DNA of 8,410 nucleotides from Candidatus Omnitrophota bacterium. Lineage in GTDB: Bacteria; Omnitrophota; Gorgyraeia; JACOVV01. This document shows positions 5,548 through 8,410 of this stretch, one piece after another. Both the position numbers and the translations under genes were made by a program. The notes under the pieces were generated by a model. That model worked only from the letters and a program-made list of their open reading frames with translations, was not told the origin of the DNA and searched no databases. How positions within the stretch are numbered: the stretch's first letter is position 1; every line of letters starts with the position of its first letter. The DNA lies in assembly GCA_016177145.1 (NCBI GenBank), contig JACOVV010000044.1:1-8410 (forward strand), written 5' to 3'.

Positions 5548-7175
5548 GCGGTCCTCATTAACTGGCTTTGATACGTCGCCATAATCAACGTGTTGGTCAA
5601 CCAGTATAAAACCAATCCGGCCGGCAGATGGTAAAAGAGAACCCCAAACATCACCGGCATGATCGTTGCCATCATCTTCTGAGGATCGTTCGGAGACAAT
5701 GTCGCTGTTGTTTTTTTCGCTGAAAGTTTCTGCTGCCACACCATCGCCGCGATCATCAACAGCGGAAGAAGGTTGACATGACTACCAATAAAAGGAATCC
5801 CCCACGGCAGACGCCAAAAACTATCCGGCGCTGAAAGGTCGCGGATCCAAAGGAAATCAGCCCCGCGCAGTTCGACGGACCGCACCAGTGTCTGATAGAG
5901 GGCGATAAAAACCGGCATCTGCAATACCATCGGCAGGCATCCTCCAAGGGGATTGACTTTATGTTCCCGGTAGAGCTTTAGCGTCTCTTGGTTCATTTTC
6001 TCGGGGCTGTTCTTATGTGTCTCTTTGAGTTTCTGGATTTTGGGCTGGAGCTGTTGAAGCCCTTTCATTGATTTCATGCTCTTCGCCGTTAAAGGGAATA
6101 AACATAAATTCACCAACAGCGTCAGGAGAATAATCGCCAGCCCGTAATTCCGGACGACCGAATGAATCCCGTTAAGGATGGAGAGAAGGATTTGTCCAAT
6201 CGCCGCCATAATGCCGCCGGCGACCAGTTTTTCCATCCCCCGGTGAGCCGCCCCCAGGATCTCGGAATTGTTGGGCCCGATATAAACGATGACATTCTGC
6301 CGGACTTCGCCGCCGGCTGGGATTTCTTGAGGAGCCATCACCAAAGCGGATCGGATTTCCCCGCGGCTGGTGCGGTAAAAGAGCGCTTCCTGGGCGGTCC
6401 CAGCGGCCGGCGCCATGACGATTGAGAAATACTTTCCTTTTAACGCCAGCCACGACAGTCCTCCGGCGAACCGGACCGGTTTCTCAAGCGTTCCCAGTTG
6501 ATGAAATGGACGATGCAGGATTTTCCCGGTTTCTTCAAGAACAGTGCATTCCACCAGACGGGCGTCTTCTTTATGCGCGAAATCCACGGTCTCTCCCCCC
6601 ATCCAAATCGCCGGATGAATGGAGATCGGCCGCGCTGTCGGATTTTTCCAAGTGAACGCCATCTCCAGCGCCGGCTGTCCTTCCCGAAGCTGGTACGATT
6701 GATCCAGTTCTACCCCGCTGGCAAAACGGCTCTGGGCCAGCGCTGTTTTCCTAGAGAGTTCCTCCAGTTTCACGGAGATTTTTGGTTGTATCTCTCCCGG
6801 CTGGTCCTGCGCCCATCCCAGACCAATTCCCCTGCTCCAGAAAAACCGGAGCGGTTCGTCCTGACCGTTGGAAAAATCCCGATAGCGGGGAAGCTCGGCT
6901 TGCGTGACCCCTCCGGCGCTGTCAGCGATCGTGAGTTTCAGCCAATCCTGTTCCAATGTGATTGTTTTCGCCGGCGCGGGGATTTTTTCTTCGATTAGTG
7001 ATGCCGATGGCAAAGAGAGGTTCACCGAAGAATTTTTTACCGGCTCTGAAGAAACCGGCGTCGAGGATTTGAGCGGAGGGCGGCTGACAATCCCCATTTT
7101 CTCCAGGAGGAACGGATAAATGAGAAGAAACCCTGCGGTAATCGCGATAGCTAATACCGTCCGTTTTTCCATCAT
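5544..7175 (-). CDS. yidC: Membrane protein insertase YidC (Oxa1 family, diderm type)
   Basis: YidC inserts proteins into the inner membrane, alone or with SecYEG. The 543-residue length and layout are those of diderm bacteria. An N-terminal membrane helix (residues 7-25, LAIAITAGFLLIYPFLL) is followed by a Pro/Ser-rich linker and a large periplasmic beta domain to about 320. The conserved Oxa1 core follows: first core helix about 344-362, cytoplasmic hairpin with KSMKSMKGLQQLQPKIQKLKE (365-385), NPLGGCLPMVLQMPVFIALY (408-427), and membrane helices near 467-483, 500-514 and 517-534. The core helix reads IILLTLLVNLCLFPLT: Asn356 stands where E. coli has groove Arg366 (IIIITFIVRGIMYPLT), an unusual substitution. 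The protein stops soon after the last helix, with no long basic tail. The ATG at 7175 overlaps the yidD stop by 4 bp; a second ATG directly follows. The end overlaps the jag start by 4 bp, suggesting translational coupling. Confidence 0.97.
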   Translation of the reverse strand: MMEKRTVLAIAITAGFLLIYPFLLEKMGIVSRPPLKSSTPVSSEPVKNSSVNLSLPSASLIEEKIPAPAKTITLEQDWLKLTIADSAGGVTQAELPRYRDFSNGQDEPLRFFWSRGIGLGWAQDQPGEIQPKISVKLEELSRKTALAQSRFASGVELDQSYQLREGQPALEMAFTWKNPTARPISIHPAIWMGGETVDFAHKEDARLVECTVLEETGKILHRPFHQLGTLEKPVRFAGGLSWLALKGKYFSIVMAPAAGTAQEALFYRTSRGEIRSALVMAPQEIPAGGEVRQNVIVYIGPNNSEILGAAHRGMEKLVAGGIMAAIGQILLSILNGIHSVVRNYGLAIILLTLLVNLCLFPLTAKSMKSMKGLQQLQPKIQKLKETHKNSPEKMNQETLKLYREHKVNPLGGCLPMVLQMPVFIALYQTLVRSVELRGADFLWIRDLSAPDSFWRLPWGIPFIGSHVNLLPLLMIAAMVWQQKLSAKKTTATLSPNDPQKMMATIMPVMFGVLFYHLPAGLVLYWLTNTLIMATYQSQLMRTA

Positions 7176-7444
7176 CCCACTACCTGCCTTTCACCACTAC
7201 CTACTCTTCCTAAATTTCCAGTTTGTAGGTGGTGGTGCCCCTCTGCGTCATACCCTCCTTTGGAAAACGGATGGCACCGGAGAAGCCGCCAGAGTCCTTT
7301 CTTTGCCCCCAGGACAACTCCCTTCTGGCGCACGGCTTCTATAAAATATTCTGAACAGCTTGGAACGAACCGGCAGCATCTTCCCAACAAAGGAGAAATG
7401 CTCCATTGATACAATCGGATCGCACAGATCATGATAGTCTTCAT
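7172..7444 (-). CDS. yidD: Membrane protein insertion efficiency factor YidD
   Basis: YidD is a small membrane-associated protein thought to assist YidC-dependent insertion. The 90-residue product shows the family core IRLYQWSISPLLGRCCRFVPSCSEYFIEAVRQKG (residues 9-42), with the conserved Cys-rich CRFVPSCSEY, then GLWRLLRCHPFSKGGYD (50-66). Most family members end shortly after GYD. Here about 24 more residues (AEGHHHLQTGN...GERQVVG) follow, encoded partly by a short direct repeat, so the tail is probably not functional in the usual sense. The ATG at 7444 overlaps the rnpA stop (ATGA) and the TGA overlaps the yidC ATG, so rnpA, yidD and yidC form a coupled chain. Another ATG at codon 5 could also serve as the start. 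Confidence 0.94.
   Translation of the reverse strand: MKTIMICAIRLYQWSISPLLGRCCRFVPSCSEYFIEAVRQKGVVLGAKKGLWRLLRCHPFSKGGYDAEGHHHLQTGNLGRVGSGERQVVG
7177..7202. repeat. 9-bp direct repeat at the yidD-yidC junction
   Basis: CCACTACCT occurs at 7177-7185 and again at 7194-7202, separated by 8 bp. It lies in the non-conserved tail codons of yidD, immediately before the yidC start. It may be another small repeat that extended the yidD reading frame. Confidence 0.5.
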
Positions 7445-7803
7445 GAGTAAGTTATCCCTGCTTTCTTACAGAGCGAAATAAATTCCGCCGTCAGCTGGTC
7501 AAACTCCGGAAGGGCTCCCCCCGGACGGCTATTGGCGATGATCACTAAATCCATCCCCGGCTTTAGGAGCCGTTTCTGTAACCGGAAGCACTCTCTCAGC
7601 CGCCGTTTTATCCGGTTCCGCGTCACGCTCTTGCGGGAAATCGCTTTCCCGCAGACAACTCCCACGCGCCGGGAGAGCTGGCTGGAAGGGGCCACAATGA
7701 TTTTCATCCATTCCCCGGTAAAAGTTCTTCCTTGCTGGTAGATTCGGCGGAATTCCCTGCAGTCTTTGAGCCGCTCCGCCGCGGGGAATCGGAAGGAAAC
7801 CAT
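7441..7803 (-). CDS. rnpA: Ribonuclease P protein component (RnpA)
   Basis: RnpA is the protein cofactor of the RNase P ribozyme, which removes 5' leaders from precursor tRNAs. The 120-residue length is typical. The N-terminal FPAAERLKDCREFRRIYQQGR (residues 6-26) matches the leader-binding face of the family, and GKAISRKSVTRNRIKRRLRECFR (52-74) holds the signature RNR motif (62-64). PGMDLVIIANSRP (82-94) corresponds to the conserved late strand. The ATG at 7803 follows the rpmH stop by 2 nt without a Shine-Dalgarno, so translation probably depends on coupling to rpmH. The stop overlaps the yidD start by 4 bp. The rpmH-rnpA-yidD-yidC order is the common bacterial arrangement near dnaA. Confidence 0.96.
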   Translation of the reverse strand: MVSFRFPAAERLKDCREFRRIYQQGRTFTGEWMKIIVAPSSQLSRRVGVVCGKAISRKSVTRNRIKRRLRECFRLQKRLLKPGMDLVIIANSRPGGALPEFDQLTAEFISLCKKAGITYS

Positions 7804-7805
7804 TT

Positions 7806-7943
7806 TCAGGCCGATAATCTTTTTTTCCCGCGGGCGCGGCGCCGATTGATGGTCTTTCGCCCAGAGCGGGTTGACATCCGTTTACGAAACCCGGATTTCC
7901 GCTTTTTCCGTCGCTTTGATATTGGTCTAAGAGTAAATTTCAT
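7806..7943 (-). CDS. rpmH: Large ribosomal subunit protein bL34
   Basis: bL34 is a small, very basic 50S subunit protein that binds 23S rRNA. Translating the minus strand from the ATG at 7943 gives 45 residues beginning MKFTLRPISKRRKKRKSGFR and ending in GKKRLSA. It has the family pattern: an N-terminal T.RPS.RKR-like segment, the central GFRKRMSTRSGRKTINRRRARGKKRLSA equivalent (residues 18-45), and the universal RLSA end. Length is normal (44-47). It is the first gene of the leftward unit; rnpA starts 2 nt after its TGA. No Shine-Dalgarno is visible, and a strong promoter sits so close that the mRNA leader would be only about 8 nt. A short upstream ORF overlaps its first 17 nt in another frame. 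Confidence 0.97.
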   Translation of the reverse strand: MKFTLRPISKRRKKRKSGFRKRMSTRSGRKTINRRRARGKKRLSA

Positions 7944-8040
7944 GGTCGTAGCAGAGTATTTTATCCTTCGTCCCTTCTTCTGTCAAGGAAGAGTATTCCG
8001 GTGGAGGGGGTATCTCCTCTTCTTTTTTCTTGCTATCCAC
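7927..8040 (-). CDS. Possible small ORF (37 codons) upstream of and overlapping rpmH
   Basis: I do not recognise this product, and it may not be a gene. A GTG at 8040 is preceded by AGGAG at 8-nt spacing, one of the best ribosome-binding sites in the window. The frame stays open for 37 codons to a TAG at 7927, 17 nt inside rpmH. The predicted peptide starts MDSKKKEEEIPPPPEYSSLT, is charged and Pro/Glu-rich, and has no membrane segment or known motif. It contains the rpmH promoter within its coding span, so it would need a separate transcript starting upstream. It could be a leader peptide coupling translation into rpmH, or a chance ORF with a fortuitous ribosome-binding site. Confidence 0.27.
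   Translation of the reverse strand: MDSKKKEEEIPPPPEYSSLTEEGTKDKILCYDHEIYS
7958..7986 (-). promoter_or_regulatory. Strong sigma-70-type promoter of the rpmH-rnpA-yidD-yidC unit
   Basis: The minus strand has a perfect -35 TTGACA (7981-7986), an optimal 17-bp spacer and a -10 TAAAAT (7958-7963, 5/6). Transcription would start near 7951, leaving about 8 nt before the rpmH ATG at 7943. Near-consensus strength suits a ribosomal-protein operon. Confidence 0.75.
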
Positions 8041-8058
8041 TAGTATTTCTCCTATAAT
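8030..8058 (+). promoter_or_regulatory. Putative dnaA promoter
   Basis: The plus strand has TTGCTA (8030-8035, 4/6 match to -35), a 17-bp spacer and a perfect -10 TATAAT (8053-8058). Transcription would begin near 8065, about 45 nt before the dnaA GTG. Both DnaA boxes fall just downstream of this start, a position where bound DnaA could repress its own transcription. Confidence 0.65.
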
Positions 8059-8073
8059 AAAGCAGCTTTAAAT

Positions 8074-8082
8074 TGTGCATAA
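8074..8082 (-). promoter_or_regulatory. DnaA box 1 (TTATGCACA)
   Basis: The minus strand reads TTATGCACA, a full match to the DnaA box consensus TTATNCACA. It lies in the dnaA 5' leader, just after the predicted transcription start. Confidence 0.75.
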
Positions 8083-8085
8083 CGT

Positions 8086-8094
8086 TGTGGATAT
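8086..8094 (-). promoter_or_regulatory. DnaA box 2 (ATATCCACA)
   Basis: The minus strand reads ATATCCACA, one mismatch from TTATCCACA. It has the same orientation as box 1 with start positions 12 bp apart, close to one helical turn, so two DnaA molecules could bind side by side. Confidence 0.6.
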
Positions 8095-8109
8095 TGTTTG
8101 TTTCTTCTC

Positions 8110-8410
8110 GTGACTAATTCATCTATCCCTTTAAGCGATAGTCTTTTGCAGAAAGACCCGTGGGAAAGTATCTTATCCGCCCTTCGGAAAGAACTCAACC
8201 AGCAGGTTATCGAACACTGGCTGGTAGGGAGCCGTGGGTATTTGACCGATCAAGAAACTTTTGTGGTGGAGGTTCCGAACCCATTTACGCAAGAGTGGGT
8301 TATTAATCATTACGGGGGGCTGATCCTCGAGGCGGCCCGTTCAGTTTGCCAGATCCCTCTCCTTCAGGTTCGCTACGCGATCCGCAATTCGGAAGAAAAC
8401 AAACAAGAAC
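8110..8410 (+). CDS. dnaA: Chromosomal replication initiator protein DnaA (N-terminal part, cut by window edge)
   Basis: DnaA binds DnaA boxes and opens oriC. One hundred codons are present, covering domain I, which self-associates and binds the DnaB helicase, and the start of the variable linker. The pattern matches domain I: DPWESILSALRKELNQQVIEHWL (residues 16-38) with conserved Trp18 and Trp37, then FVVEVPNPFTQEWVINHYGGLILEA (51-75), comparable to the E. coli [20 protein letters not shown] segment. The linker begins near residue 93. The AAA+ and DNA-binding domains lie beyond the edge. The GTG at 8110 was chosen because no ATG occurs in frame between the stop at 8080 and domain I. A TTG at 8098 is an alternative. 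No Shine-Dalgarno is evident. The upstream boxes suggest autoregulation. Confidence 0.93.
   Translation, partial: MTNSSIPLSDSLLQKDPWESILSALRKELNQQVIEHWLVGSRGYLTDQETFVVEVPNPFTQEWVINHYGGLILEAARSVCQIPLLQVRYAIRNSEENKQE

Larger units (their letters stand above)
7944..8109. other. rpmH-dnaA intergenic region, candidate oriC or dnaA control region
   Basis: This 166-bp gap separates the leftward rpmH unit from the rightward dnaA. It contains divergent promoters, two DnaA boxes 12 bp apart (8074-8094), a further weak two-mismatch match CTATCCACT (8033-8041) and an AT-rich stretch around 8041-8074. All genes in the window are transcribed away from it, the orientation expected on both sides of an origin. 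Only two good boxes is few for a complete oriC. The functional origin may extend beyond dnaA, and this part may mainly control dnaA expression. Confidence 0.5.

Noticed and set aside
5344..5739. 131-codon ATG-initiated version of the Jag reading frame
   Set aside because: The extra 64 residues overlap the conserved end of yidC in another frame and do not resemble Jag. The GTG at 5547, with GAGGA upstream and the yidC overlap, gives the correct Jag_N start.
6172..6453. 93-codon minus-strand ORF inside yidC
   Set aside because: It is an out-of-frame shadow of the YidC periplasmic domain and is Pro/Arg-rich with no recognisable features.
7732..8043. 103-codon plus-strand ORF opposite rnpA start and rpmH
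   Set aside because: It runs antisense across rpmH and its promoter. Its Arg/Phe-rich sequence is what the complement of a Lys/Arg-rich ribosomal protein gene gives.
8054..8059. Minus-strand TATTAT as a second -10 for the rpmH side
   Set aside because: It is simply the complement of the dnaA -10 region, and no acceptable -35 lies 16-18 bp upstream.
1..8410. CRISPR array, tRNA, rRNA, insertion sequence, toxin-antitoxin or defence genes
   Set aside because: No spaced repeat array, tRNA-like cloverleaf, transposase or defence-type protein is visible. The window is filled by conserved origin-region genes.

Overview
This 8.4 kb window is the replication-origin neighbourhood of a bacterial chromosome. 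Nine essentially complete genes lie on the minus strand: rpmH, rnpA, yidD, yidC, a shortened jag, mnmG, parA, parB and rarA. A head-to-head dnaA begins at 8110 on the plus strand and is cut by the right edge. Every gene points away from the 166-bp rpmH/dnaA gap. That gap holds two DnaA boxes and divergent promoters, as expected if replication starts there or in the part of dnaA/dnaN beyond the edge.

Layout, following transcription leftward from the origin: rpmH (ribosomal protein bL34) and rnpA (RNase P protein) are 2 nt apart. rnpA, yidD, yidC and jag are then chained by three 4-bp start/stop overlaps, which makes a tight unit for tRNA processing and membrane-protein insertion. mnmG (tRNA wobble-uridine modification) follows after 4 nt. 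A 120-bp AT-rich gap with a promoter precedes the chromosome-partitioning pair parA-parB, and two parS centromere sites sit inside the parA coding sequence. rarA, an AAA+ ATPase acting at stalled forks, comes last.

Organism: YidC has the long periplasmic domain of diderm (Gram-negative-type) bacteria. Base composition looks moderate and coding is dense. Shine-Dalgarno sequences are absent or weak for most genes. Compared with the common order jag-mnmE-mnmG-rsmG-parA-parB, both mnmE and rsmG are missing and jag keeps only its N-terminal domain. I cannot name the species. An uncultured diderm lineage, for example Omnitrophota or a relative, is a low-confidence guess.

I see no new multigene system; the core is conserved housekeeping. 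The unusual points are small-scale: a 33-nt palindromic repeat lying in frame inside mnmG; a heptamer tandem repeat exactly where jag is cut off and mnmG begins; parS sites in a ParA C-terminal extension; an Asn at the usual Arg position of the YidC groove; probable leaderless or very-short-leader promoters for parA and rpmH; and a possible 37-codon ORF upstream of rpmH. Short repeats at several gene junctions suggest that small repeat elements have been reshaping this locus.
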